Below, one piece after another: positions 1-9,394 of a DNA stretch of 64,000 bases. Below the pieces are notes generated by a model that ran no database searches, was not told where the DNA came from, and was given only the letters and a program-made list of their open reading frames with translations. The position numbers and the translations under genes were made by a program. Source of the stretch: Mycoemilia scoparia (Eukaryota > Kickxellomycota > Kickxellomycetes > Kickxellales > Kickxellaceae); contig JANBPU010000045.1 in the NCBI GenBank assembly GCA_027575805.1, forward strand, positions 1 to 64,000. Reading direction: 5' to 3'. Each line of letters starts with the position of its first letter. Position 1 is the stretch's first letter.

Positions 1-756
1 GTTTCTGTCGAATTCGACCACTATTCCTGCCCCTTTGTCGAGGCCATTCCCATGCCCATTTCTCCCAAGGCCTTGGAAGCTCCAGGCAAGGTCCACTTTG
101 ATGCCAACTATAGCTCTGCTGGCGATGTTGACGACAGCTCGCTCCGGAAACGCAGGGTGTCATTCAACCTCCAAAACAACGACGTTGTGTACATCCCATC
201 CAACAAGACCATCAAGCAGATGGTCAAGGCCCGCGAGTCAGGTGCCGCACAACAGCCAGCTCTAAAGGGGAAGAAGGGCTCCTCACAGCCACAGCTTGAT
301 CCCGAACTTCTTGACCCAAGTGTTCCAATAACAGGTTTGTTCATGCGGAGAGGAAGCCTGTGCCTTGTTTCATCACCTCATTCCCCACCAACTCCAATAT
401 CGGGTCCAGAGGCCCCGAGTTCCTCCCCATTGCACTCGCCAACGAGCCCAGGCCCATTTGGTGCCATCAAAGGTGTACTGAAGAAGTCTAAGAACAACGA
501 TAACCAAGCAACCACAGAGGCTCCTGGGGAGGATTTTCTGGCAATTGATTCACCACTTGCACTCTGTCCAGGGCTCGTTCCAGACCACAGCAGCGACGAG
601 TCCGATGACTATGCCTCTGACGAGCTTCTGGACTACAACAGGCTCTACGAGTATAGCTTCCCACCTACCCAAAAACTCGATCCAAAGAGCTTGAAGAGAA
701 AGGACAAGCTATCCAAGATGCATCGTCTTAGAAAGAAGACAAACATCTTCCGCTAA
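1..756 (+). CDS. C-terminal part of a basic RVxF-motif protein, possibly Rrp1/Nop52-like (partial)
   Basis: The reading frame is open to the left edge, so the 5' end lies outside the window and the ATG at 52 is probably internal. What is seen: a KRRVSFNLQNN block near position 150, a Ser/Pro-rich low-complexity middle, a GVLKKSKN block, an acidic patch, and a very basic tail ending KKTNIFR that looks like a nuclear or nucleolar signal. The R-V-S-F motif fits the consensus for docking to protein phosphatase 1. Nop52/Rrp1 ribosome-biogenesis proteins of animals and plants carry a similar C-terminal arrangement of a V-x-F-x-L block followed by GVLK. That assignment is inference from motif order. 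It could instead be an unrelated nuclear protein with a PP1-docking site. Confidence 0.5.
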   Translation, partial: VSVEFDHYSCPFVEAIPMPISPKALEAPGKVHFDANYSSAGDVDDSSLRKRRVSFNLQNNDVVYIPSNKTIKQMVKARESGAAQQPALKGKKGSSQPQLDPELLDPSVPITGLFMRRGSLCLVSSPHSPPTPISGPEAPSSSPLHSPTSPGPFGAIKGVLKKSKNNDNQATTEAPGEDFLAIDSPLALCPGLVPDHSSDESDDYASDELLDYNRLYEYSFPPTQKLDPKSLKRKDKLSKMHRLRKKTNIFR

Positions 757-1288
757 AATCTACCACGTATTTGTATAAAAACTGTAACAACACTGCCATT
801 ATCACAATAATCGCCCGTATTTTTATCATCCTCCTTCCCTTATTTAAAAAAGCAAAAAACCATATGATTGTACACTTTATAGTAGCAGCATTGAGACCAC
901 TTTTTTGATCTATTTGTGTACTTCAATCATGCTGCCAATACTTTCTGTATAACAAAAAGAGATCCCACTTCTCTGACCAACCAAGTTGTATTTGAGTGCA
1001 TTTTGTGGATGTTTAAATAAACTTGATTTACCACATTAATTATGCTTGATGTTTGGGTGTTTGACTGGATTTATTCATTTTAGAATACAAAATAAAAGAA
1101 AGCTATAACCCACATGATGTTATAAAGTATACTAGAACATTCAATAAAAGAAACGACGCACCAAACTAAGCACAAGTAAAGTTGGTTAGTCGAGTGCGTA
1201 ACAGGCTAAAGACATTGACATCACAGTCAATTGCCAAAGAAACTAAAACGATAAAATGGAGGTCACACAGTAAGTACAGAGAAAAGTT
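757..1288. other. Convergent 3' intergenic region
   Basis: AT-rich spacer between two converging genes. It holds several AATAAA-like stretches on both strands (for example near 1014 and 1144) that could serve as polyadenylation signals. No gene or RNA is recognisable. Confidence 0.6.
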
Positions 1289-2371
1289 TTAACCAAATAT
1301 TTGGACTTTGACAGATTTGGACTTGGGATCGCTGGCTGTTTCGAAGGCCTTGACAGAGTCTTTCAGATCAAAACGGTGTGTGACAAGGTCTTTTATTTTA
1401 ATCTGGCCGCTGGCTACCATACGGATTCCTTTTTCCCAAGCGTTCATGTACCTGAATGTCCCCTTGAGGGTGATTTGGCGGACAATAATATCAACAATCG
1501 GGACCTTTATTTCTGGCTTACCCATGCCAACAAGAACGATAGTAGCGCCGCTCCTAGCCGTGTAGATGGCTGTTTGGGTCGAAGGCTCGGCACCACTGCA
1601 TTCAAAGACAAAGTAGGGCTCATAGCCAAGCTCCTTTCTGAAGACCTCGCTTTGCTCCTTAGGAGTCAATTTGGTGGATACAAGGCAGGTCTTTTGAACA
1701 CCTTGACCTTTAGCGAACTCCAGACGAGATGAGTCGATATCTGTTATCATGACTGGCGATGCGCCAGCTGCTTGTGCGCACAATGCAGTCAATAGACCTA
1801 CTGGTCCAGCACCAAGAACTAGGGCCGGCTGACCAGGCTCGATTTGACCAGCATGTGTGGCCTGTAGTGCCACAGCCAGAGGTTCAATAAGCGCACCCTC
1901 TTCCAAGGAGACGTTGTCTGGGAGCTTATAGCAGAACTCGGCTGGCTGGCAAATATAATTTGCTAGAGTTCCATGGTACGGTGGTGTTGCTGCAAATTTC
2001 ATGTCTGGGCAGAGGTTGTAGGTGCCCTCGCGACAATGTAAGCAACCACGACCAAAACATGGCCATCCTGGCTCAAGCGCAACTCTATCGCCGACTTTAA
2101 GGTTTGCTACTCCTTCCCCAACACCAGTCACGATACCTGCACTTTCATGGCCCAGGATCATTTCGCCCTTAACCACGAAGTCTCCAATACGACCTTCCTT
2201 CCAGTAGTGTACATCACTGCCGCATATACCTGTCACCTTTACATTTATTTGAACCTCGCCTGGTCTGGGTACGGGTATGTCAGAAAAGGTCATGTCAATA
2301 TTGTTGGCGGATCTCAGGAGGCAAACCATGTTTTCGCCATCCTTGTTTTCCTTGAATACGGTTTCGGCCAT
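1289..2371 (-). CDS. NAD-dependent xylitol/sorbitol dehydrogenase (zinc MDR family)
   Basis: A 360-residue single-exon protein of the polyol dehydrogenase branch of medium-chain dehydrogenases. It oxidises xylitol or sorbitol to the ketose in the cytosol. Catalytic zinc ligands are the Cys of GICGSDVHYW and the His-Glu of LGHES. The structural-zinc loop is present as CLHCREGTYNLC. The Rossmann motif GAGPVGLL is followed by an acidic residue in ITDIDSSR, which predicts NAD rather than NADP. The start at 2371 was chosen because MAETVF matches the family N-terminus and length. The frame stays open 109 codons further upstream, but that part is low-complexity and unlike the family. Sequence alone does not separate xylitol, sorbitol and L-arabinitol preference. 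Confidence 0.92.
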   Translation of the reverse strand: MAETVFKENKDGENMVCLLRSANNIDMTFSDIPVPRPGEVQINVKVTGICGSDVHYWKEGRIGDFVVKGEMILGHESAGIVTGVGEGVANLKVGDRVALEPGWPCFGRGCLHCREGTYNLCPDMKFAATPPYHGTLANYICQPAEFCYKLPDNVSLEEGALIEPLAVALQATHAGQIEPGQPALVLGAGPVGLLTALCAQAAGASPVMITDIDSSRLEFAKGQGVQKTCLVSTKLTPKEQSEVFRKELGYEPYFVFECSGAEPSTQTAIYTARSGATIVLVGMGKPEIKVPIVDIIVRQITLKGTFRYMNAWEKGIRMVASGQIKIKDLVTHRFDLKDSVKAFETASDPKSKSVKVQIFG

Positions 2372-2958
2372 GGTAACAGCTTGGATATATCTATTTATAT
2401 ATAATAGAGTCGGAGATAGTGGGTTTGTTATACAAATGTCTATAATGTTTGAGATTTGGTGGTAGTAATAATGGTTAAAGAAAGCTGCTTTTTTGAGATT
2501 GAGACGAGATGAGCTGTGCGCTAGTAGTTTAAATAGCTTGATCGATGGAACAGACAATGTTTCTGACCGCCAGGATCTCCCCGAGCCCCTAATCCAACCG
2601 AAAACATAAGTCACTTTTTCTTGGATAAGCCTAATTGTGAGAGAGAGAGAGAGAGATTCTGAGTCATGTGCCTCCTTGTTTATGCAACTATACAACATGG
2701 GCGAATGTATTTACTAGTTGCGCATAGTGTGCCCCCTACTTTGGATACCATAGACAGGCTAACATTGAGCAACTCGACTCCAGTAGTCGGTCAGTGCTTA
2801 AAGAGTTGGTTTCTGAAAATCCCAAAGTCAGAGGTGCTGATCTAATTACACGATCACGAAACATGATCTTGAACTTTTCATCTCATCAAGCTTTTGGGTT
2901 TGTATCAGATTTTGCTTTGGATTTTTGTTTCTTTAAACACATATACACATATATAATA
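2372..2958. promoter_or_regulatory. Divergent promoter region between the polyol dehydrogenase and C1D genes
   Basis: A 587-bp spacer between two genes transcribed away from each other. It contains a GA/CT dinucleotide tract at 2639-2656 and AT-rich stretches just upstream of both starts. No further gene is supported. Confidence 0.5.
2639..2656. repeat. (GA)9 dinucleotide tract
   Basis: Nine GA units, reading as CT on the strand of the polyol dehydrogenase gene and lying about 270 bp upstream of its start. CT-rich tracts are common near fungal transcription starts, so a promoter role is possible. Confidence 0.85.
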
Positions 2959-3626
2959 ATGTCCTCATTACCAGACACCTTGGAGCAGCTGGAGGCTACT
3001 ATTGTCGAAGTAGAGAAAACCTTGAGCCCATTGTTTTCACAGCCTTTGCCCGATCTTTTAGCAAAATTGAGTCCAATTGAACGCTGCAAATTGCAGGCAT
3101 TTGTAGCTTATTCTATCAATACTTTATTTTTCAGTAAGTACAGTGGTTACTACTATGGTAGTTTTGGTAGGCTTATTCAGAAATATGAATGTATTTTAGT
3201 CAGTTCAAACGATGCTAATAATATTGAACATTTTTAGTTTACATAAAGCTTAATGGCATTTCACCTCGTCGCCATAAAATTATGAGTGAACTGGTAAGCA
3301 AACTACAATTATGATGATACTTCTTTTGTTTTAAAAGTTGTACTTAATTTATAATGTCGTGATAATTTGTATTTATAGCAACGTGTTCAAGCATACATTA
3401 AAAAGATCAACAATGCTGAAGGCAAAAAAGAGCAGCGTAAGGATTGTGATAATTTATATGATGATATAAAATATAATTCACATATTTTCATTTGCATTAA
3501 CTGATTGGTATCATTTATTGTTATTACAAAGGGAGACTCGCGGTTAATAAAGAGGCAGCAGGAAGATTCATTAAACATGGAATTTCCAGCAATCAAAAAA
3601 GTAATGAATCTGGCTCTAAAGATTAG
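2959..3626 (+). CDS. LRP1: C1D/Lrp1 (Rrp47) nuclear exosome cofactor
   Basis: Four exons (2959-3133, 3238-3293, 3379-3436, 3532-3626) join in phase to give 127 residues. All introns are GT-AG. The protein has the Sas10/Utp3/C1D-family helical domain: an N-terminal LEQLEATIVEVEKTL helix, a LSPIERCKLQAFVAYSIN block, then the splice-spanning IYIKLNGI segment, and a basic C-terminus reading VNKEAAGRFIKHGISSN that is diagnostic of C1D/Rrp47. Family members bind Rrp6 and structured RNA and help the nuclear exosome trim rRNA, snoRNA and other 3' ends. It is the first of three closely spaced plus-strand genes. The family match is clear although no single open frame covers it. Confidence 0.9.
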
Positions 3627-3857
3627 ATAAATCTAGTTCCTTTTCCGGATATTTCTACACTATAATAAAAGCCTTGTACTATAGTCATTGCGTCCTACAA
3701 TTATTCTAATATTGGCCATGAGATGTTGCCTTTATTTTTAAGCCTTTTTCCTGGCAGATATAAGGAAAGGTCACCCATAATTAGTGCTTACTATGGCATA
3801 ATTTATACTTGTCCAAAGTGGTCAATAGAAACGTGGTTTAATAGCGAATTAATATCA

Positions 3858-5478
3858 ATGAAAACGGCTGAACAAGATCCACTAGAATCATGCCAAATTT
3901 TAGTTGTAGGAGCAGGTGGCTTGGGATGTGAAATACTAAAGAATCTGGCAACATCTGGGTTTAAAAATATAACAGTGGTCGACATGGATAGTATTGAGGT
4001 CACCAATCTTAACAGACAGTTCTTGTTCAGGTAACTGCAATATCAGCGAGATATTGTTTTAATTACATATTTATTGAACCAGCATTGAAATTTATTGTAA
4101 ATTCAAGTGATATAGATGTAGGGAAGCCTAAAGCTACAGTTAGCGCAGAGAAAATCAATAGTAAATTTCCTCATATAAATATAGAGCCGTGAGTATTACA
4201 TATCAACTATGTCATCCTAAAGTGTGTCTTTATATGATTGCCTAATAATTATTTGCCTTTTTTTGCAGCGTTTGTGCTAGGATAGAAGAGTTGAGCAGAG
4301 AGTTTTATCAAAGATTCAACCTTATAATCTGCGGCCTTGATTCTATCGAAGCTCGAAGGTGGATTAATTCATATATCGTAAAGCTGAATAGTGAAGAAAG
4401 TAGTGATACTGCAATTCCTATAGTTGATGGTGGGGTTGAAGGTAATGAGCATATTAAGCTGAACACTCATTTGTTATTAAAACCAATTACTGAAGGGAGT
4501 TTTTAGCGTATACAAATGTTAGTTTATAAACTTATTCCTCACTACCATTCTTTTCTAGGATTAATGGGCCAAGCGAGAGTTATAATTCCTCGAATCAGTA
4601 GTTGCTATGAGTGCACTGTGGACTTGAATCAAAGCGACCAGCAATTTCCAATATGTACAATATCAAACACGCCTCGATTGCCAGAACATTGTATAGAATG
4701 GGCTTTTATGGTTGAGTGGTCAGAAAGCTTTCAAGGTAAGTTTTAACTATTGTATTTAATTGTAAGAATTTCGGTTCCATTATTAGTAGTAGTAACAACC
4801 GCCACTATCAAAACCATCATTTTAGATAGTGATCCTGATTTGGATAATCTGGATCATATTTCATGGATTTATGAGGCTGCTCTAAAGAGAGCAGAAAAAT
4901 TTGGGATATCCGGGGTTACTTTTGAGCTGACGGAAAATGTTATCAAGCGCTCAATACCATCTCTTGCTTCAACGAATGCTGTCATTGCTGGGTTATGTAC
5001 AAACGAAGCATATAAGCTAGTCATTGGCGATTTGCCATTGTTAGACAACTTTTTAATGTATAATGGAAATAGTGGTATATTTACGCAATCTTTGTCGCTC
5101 GAAAAGGATGACCAATGTCCTGTTTGTTCAACCCAGGAGCACAAATTACCTATGCCACATGTATCAACTCTACAAGATTTACTCGATAAGCTAAAAGGGC
5201 CAGAATAGTAAGTTATCGAATATGCACATTATCTGATACAAGACATTTTAAGACAAACTAATGAATATACGCCGTGAATATATAGTAACCTTGTTTCACC
5301 AAGTATCTGGGAGAGTGTTAGGCTGCTTTACACTTCGGATTCGATAACTTTAGAAGAAAAGACCCGACCTAATTTAGCAAAGTGCCTCAAAGACCTGTTT
5401 CCTTCTGGGACCTCATTGGTAGCCATTGATGATGCCTCATCAATTGAGCTTTCTCTTGTAGTAATCTTTCAGTCATGA
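3858..5478 (+). CDS. UBA3: NEDD8-activating enzyme E1 catalytic subunit UBA3
   Basis: Six exons (3858-4030, 4108-4188, 4269-4441, 4559-4735, 4826-5207, 5286-5478) join in phase to 392 residues. It adenylates NEDD8 and carries it as a thioester for transfer to Ubc12. Seen in order: the nucleotide-binding GAGGLGCE motif, NLNRQFLF, the GGVEG turn, a zinc CxxC pair (CYEC with CPVC later), and the catalytic-cysteine segment [16 protein letters not shown] that marks UBA3 rather than UBA2. The last exon encodes the C-terminal ubiquitin-fold region that recruits the E2. The start is not certain: the frame continues up to an ATG at 3723, but that stretch is unlike the family. Yeast Uba3 also begins just before its nucleotide loop, so 3858 was preferred. 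Confidence 0.9.
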
Positions 5479-5723
5479 CAGTTATATGTTTTTTTGTGAA
5501 CCATTTTTTATTATTTCTTTGTAATATCAATTTAAAGTTGCTTTTGCTGTAGTTTAATTTGCTATGCTAATTGTAGAATAGATTCAATTCTGCTAAAGTC
5601 ACAAATGAATCTCCCATAAATACCCATGACGACATCGTTAAATGATAAATCGGTATCATGGTATTTTTAGATATGTATCTTAAATTGTTGCTTGAAAGAA
5701 TAAGATAAATAAATCGAGAGAAA

Positions 5724-8700
5724 ATGGATGTTACTGTGGGCCAATATCTCTCTAATAATGATGTAGTACTAACTCCATCAAACCATGTAATTTTCCCATC
5801 ACAGTCAAAAATTGTGATTATGGTATGTAACTTTAAATCTTAGCAATATATATATATATACCAAACTTCATTCAGCATTTGTCGTTACTCATTCGAATTG
5901 TAATCTAGACATATTACAACAAACTAGCCGAAGGAAAATATGAAAAAGCATTTACTTTTGCACAGCCTGATAACAATGCTGGTAGGTATCCAATTATGTA
6001 AAAAATGGTAAATGTTGTTTTCAATAGTGGAGAGATATTAACTAGCAGTTGTGTGAATACTTATTAGTTATAATTTCCTACTGCTGGGTTCCAATTGCTG
6101 GGTCAGATGATGGGTTAGTTGAAATATATCTGTAAAACTAATTATCCAAGAAGAAAGATATGCCAAGAATTTTGTTATACTTTGCTTTGTTTGCATATTT
6201 ACAGATTGCACGGAGAATTTATACTGGCCGCTTGTAGCGATGGAAGTATTTGTACACTTTCTGCAAAAACTAATCCTGATAACTCCGAATGGCATGAAGT
6301 ATGTATACATATAAATCTGTATGTAATATTCAAACTGAAAATCAGACAAAAAAGTATCAAATCTATGATTGATTATATAGGTATCTAGCTTCAAAACCGA
6401 AAACTCAAAAAGGAATTGTAAGTTGTAAAACTATGCTATCATGCAAATCCCATTTCTGCATAAATCTTTTCATATATAACACTTATATTTATTGCTAAAT
6501 TTTAGTCATGAGCGTTGCTTCGGTGAATCACTCCGGATCAAGGTTTGCTCTTCTTGCTGTGGGAAATGAAAACGGAGAGGTGCTATTTTACAAGTATGTT
6601 GAAAGACTATAAAACTGTATTTATCACCAAGGCGAATTCATGCCAAACTAATCAATTCGCTGTCTTTTTAGTTTTTCCTACGATTTCTCTGAAGAGGTTG
6701 AATTGATTTCCAAAATACAAGCAAGTGATACGGGGATACACAAAGTAACTTGGCTTTCAGGATATACAATTTCCTCTGGTAAGCCACATGCAACCAGAAA
6801 TCCACCAATTTTATCCTACGATCCATATGCAATTATATTAATTTGTGGCATTAATTTGTATATAATAGCTGAGCGCTTCCTGATTACTAGTTCTATTGAC
6901 GGTACTTGTAAGCTTTGGAAAATCTCTTGGTCTGGAAATGGCCCTGACTTCAAATTGGAATGCAAGTCCATTGGATCGCTATTTATTCGAGATTACCGTG
7001 AGGTTAGCAAAGTTTGTCATGGCGATGTAAGTTAAAAACAGCAAATTCTATAGATATACTAAGCGAACTAGTATTTGAATATTATTATCTAATCCACATC
7101 TATACATCCATATGGTATAGGAAAATACTGTTCTGATCATCAAACCATCAAAAGTTGCCATACTGGAAAACTGGGATTCCAGCGAAATCTCTCTGACGAT
7201 ATTGGATATTCCAATGTCCCATACAATAACTGGTAAAGATACACACATTAAATACGACACTTAATTCTAGGATTAATGATCTTGAGTACCTACTCCTAAA
7301 TTTATTATGTAGGTTGTGTTTATATTCCGCAAAAGAATTATTTTATATTGACCTCGTTCGACTCAAAGATATTTGTTGTACAAACTCCATCCGGCTCAAA
7401 TGACGAGAAAGGAGAATCCGATGCTTCGCCAGGGTGGGTAATTAACGGCGACGAAGCCAAAGTTATAGAAAGCGAGGTTAGGAAGAGTCTGCTAAATCAT
7501 CTAGATGGCTATACTGCAAGAAAATCTTTCTTCACCAGAGGCTTGGTGGTTTCGGCAGACAAGAGATATATTGGAATATGTATAGAGTAAGTGATGGGCT
7601 ATCTGATAATTTAGGTACATATGTGTGCAAGGTGACTAACTGAATGTTATTTTTTGGTTCCTAATAGCAATAATCTCGAACATGAGTATACGGCTGATAT
7701 CTATCATATTACACAGATACACTTTATTAGAATGTTTGATTATACTACAGAACACGCTCTTGGTGTTATTCATAAGCTGCTGGATGGTGACTACTTTGGT
7801 GAGTGCCAAAATAATATGAGACGAATTTATATGTATGATCAGAAGCTGTAAATGACTTCTAATTTTAAATATTTTACTACATGTAATTCATAATAGGGGA
7901 AATACGAAATTACCTTTGGGGATTTTTATCGGATGCACCTCAGTCAAGATTTGAAGAACTTATCCAAGCCATATTTAAAGTAGCTGATGAACAGTAAGTT
8001 CTGATATATCACTGCTAATGCTGGTGAACAATTTTAGAACCATGCTGACCAAAATTTGAAAATGTTATGGATTTGCAGGCCCAGTAAATTCAACAAGTTG
8101 ATATATTATCAGATCATGAATAACATAATGTCGTACTTCCAGGTAGGTATTGTTATACTGTTTAGAAAAATAACAGTCGATTTTTTTTGCAAGTTTAGAT
8201 AGAATAACAAATGCATAATTTTATTTCTAATCGTGCTGTAGACAAATATTCCTTCCTCGATACAACCCAAAGTTCCAGAATTCAGAAATAAAGCAATGGA
8301 ACTCCACATACACAGGCTAGGCCAATTTTTTGCAGATTCTTCAAATGCAGATATTCAAACAGGTAAGAAATTACTTTTGATATTTATTTGAAAAATTGCT
8401 TTTGCAACAAGTAAATTAATGCAACAAAGTGTCTGCTTTTGTATACATATATTTAGATGTTGATGTTCAGTGGATTACTCAGTTAAAGCAATTTATGGAA
8501 ATGCCTCAGTGGAGTGATCCGATGTCCAAAGAGCTACTGTCTGTCCTAAACCGTAGAGAAGTAAAACCCCCTAAAGATAGTGTCCAGCAAAAATGTCCTA
8601 TCTGTGCAAAAGGTATTGTAGTAAATAAATAAAAATAAACACGTCTGAGCAAGAGGTGTTTTTTATCTTGAAAATCCCTCTGTCACTAAAAAGGATTAAT

Positions 8701-9066
8701 AATGCAAAACGATCTGTATAGATATAAGATTTGTTAGCAAGTTCAAAGCCAGATGCGAAAAGAATCATCCAATAGGTAATTATCAGAGAAGCAGAAGCCA
8801 GGTCGGCTCTATATATATATATATGGACAAATTCGCAGATGTTGTTGCGTGCTTTTACATATTTACATATTGTTTTACTCTGTTGTCAAGATCTATGCAT
8901 AGTTACTCTAATGGTTTTATCAAACCCCAATATCCGTACATGTACGATGTGCCGATCTAAGGCTTGGAACCTTGACCAATGGCCTAAGGGCACTTTGATT
9001 CGCTCGGTCCTTACTCAGCACTCGCTTTGTCCCCTCTGCAATAACAAGATGTACAAACTATTTTGA
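5724..9066 (+). CDS. TFIIIC subunit with beta-propeller and C-terminal zinc finger (GTF3C4-like)
   Basis: Seventeen exons (5724-5822, 5909-5981, 6068-6113, 6205-6298, 6381-6417, 6506-6593, 6672-6778, 6869-7026, 7121-7232, 7313-7586, 7668-7798, 7897-7993, 8079-8142, 8242-8362, 8457-8612, 8722-8775, 8891-9066) all join in phase to 628 residues. The N-terminal half has WD-like blades (ILAACSDGSICTLS, FLITSSIDGTCKLWK). The C-terminus is the putative TFIIIC zinc-finger module: CPIC, then a conserved C-x3-H-P pattern (CEKNHPIDLC), then CTMC and CPLC before the end. Such subunits belong to the factor that recruits TFIIIB and RNA polymerase III to tRNA and 5S genes. Introns are strikingly uniform at 78 to 115 bases. 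The call rests on architecture and the finger, and the blades themselves are divergent. Confidence 0.78.
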
Positions 9067-9394
9067 GCCATATAATACACTACTAGTAGTCTGGTTACTG
9101 ACATTTCATTATTATTATTATAATTATAATAAACACATCGAATGCACCACTGGGATGCAAGCTTCAAATACCATTATCAGTAAAGAAAAAGATAGGAATA
9201 TAGATAGAGAAATGACACTACGAATGTGTAGTAAGATTGTAAATAATGTCAGCAGAAGAAATAGCAGCTCTAGAGTTTCTTCTACATCCTATTCTTTAAG
9301 GAAACAATAAAAATAAGAAAATGAAAAGAATTTGGGGTGGGGTGGGCTGGCGGGCAGACATTAGTAATTGTTAATCTGCGTCTGTGCGTAAATG
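9067..9394. other. Convergent 3' intergenic region
   Basis: AT-rich 328-bp spacer between the converging TFIIIC and GSH1 genes, with an ATT-rich simple stretch near 9107-9134. Nothing else is recognisable. Confidence 0.6.

Noticed and set aside
1181..1215. Possible tRNA A-box (TGGTTAGTCG)
   Set aside because: No B-box or foldable cloverleaf follows within tRNA distance.
2372..2698. 109-codon in-frame N-terminal extension of the polyol dehydrogenase
   Set aside because: The added sequence is low-complexity and encoded partly by the GA tract, while MAETVF at 2371 gives the family's usual start and length.
3723..3857. Upstream ATG extending UBA3 by 45 residues
   Set aside because: The extension shows no family similarity. 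It could hide an upstream exon, but none with good splice signals was found.
8613..8635. Early stop ending the TFIIIC protein after CPICAKG
   Set aside because: This is intron read-through. Splicing to 8722 restores the C-terminal zinc finger in frame.
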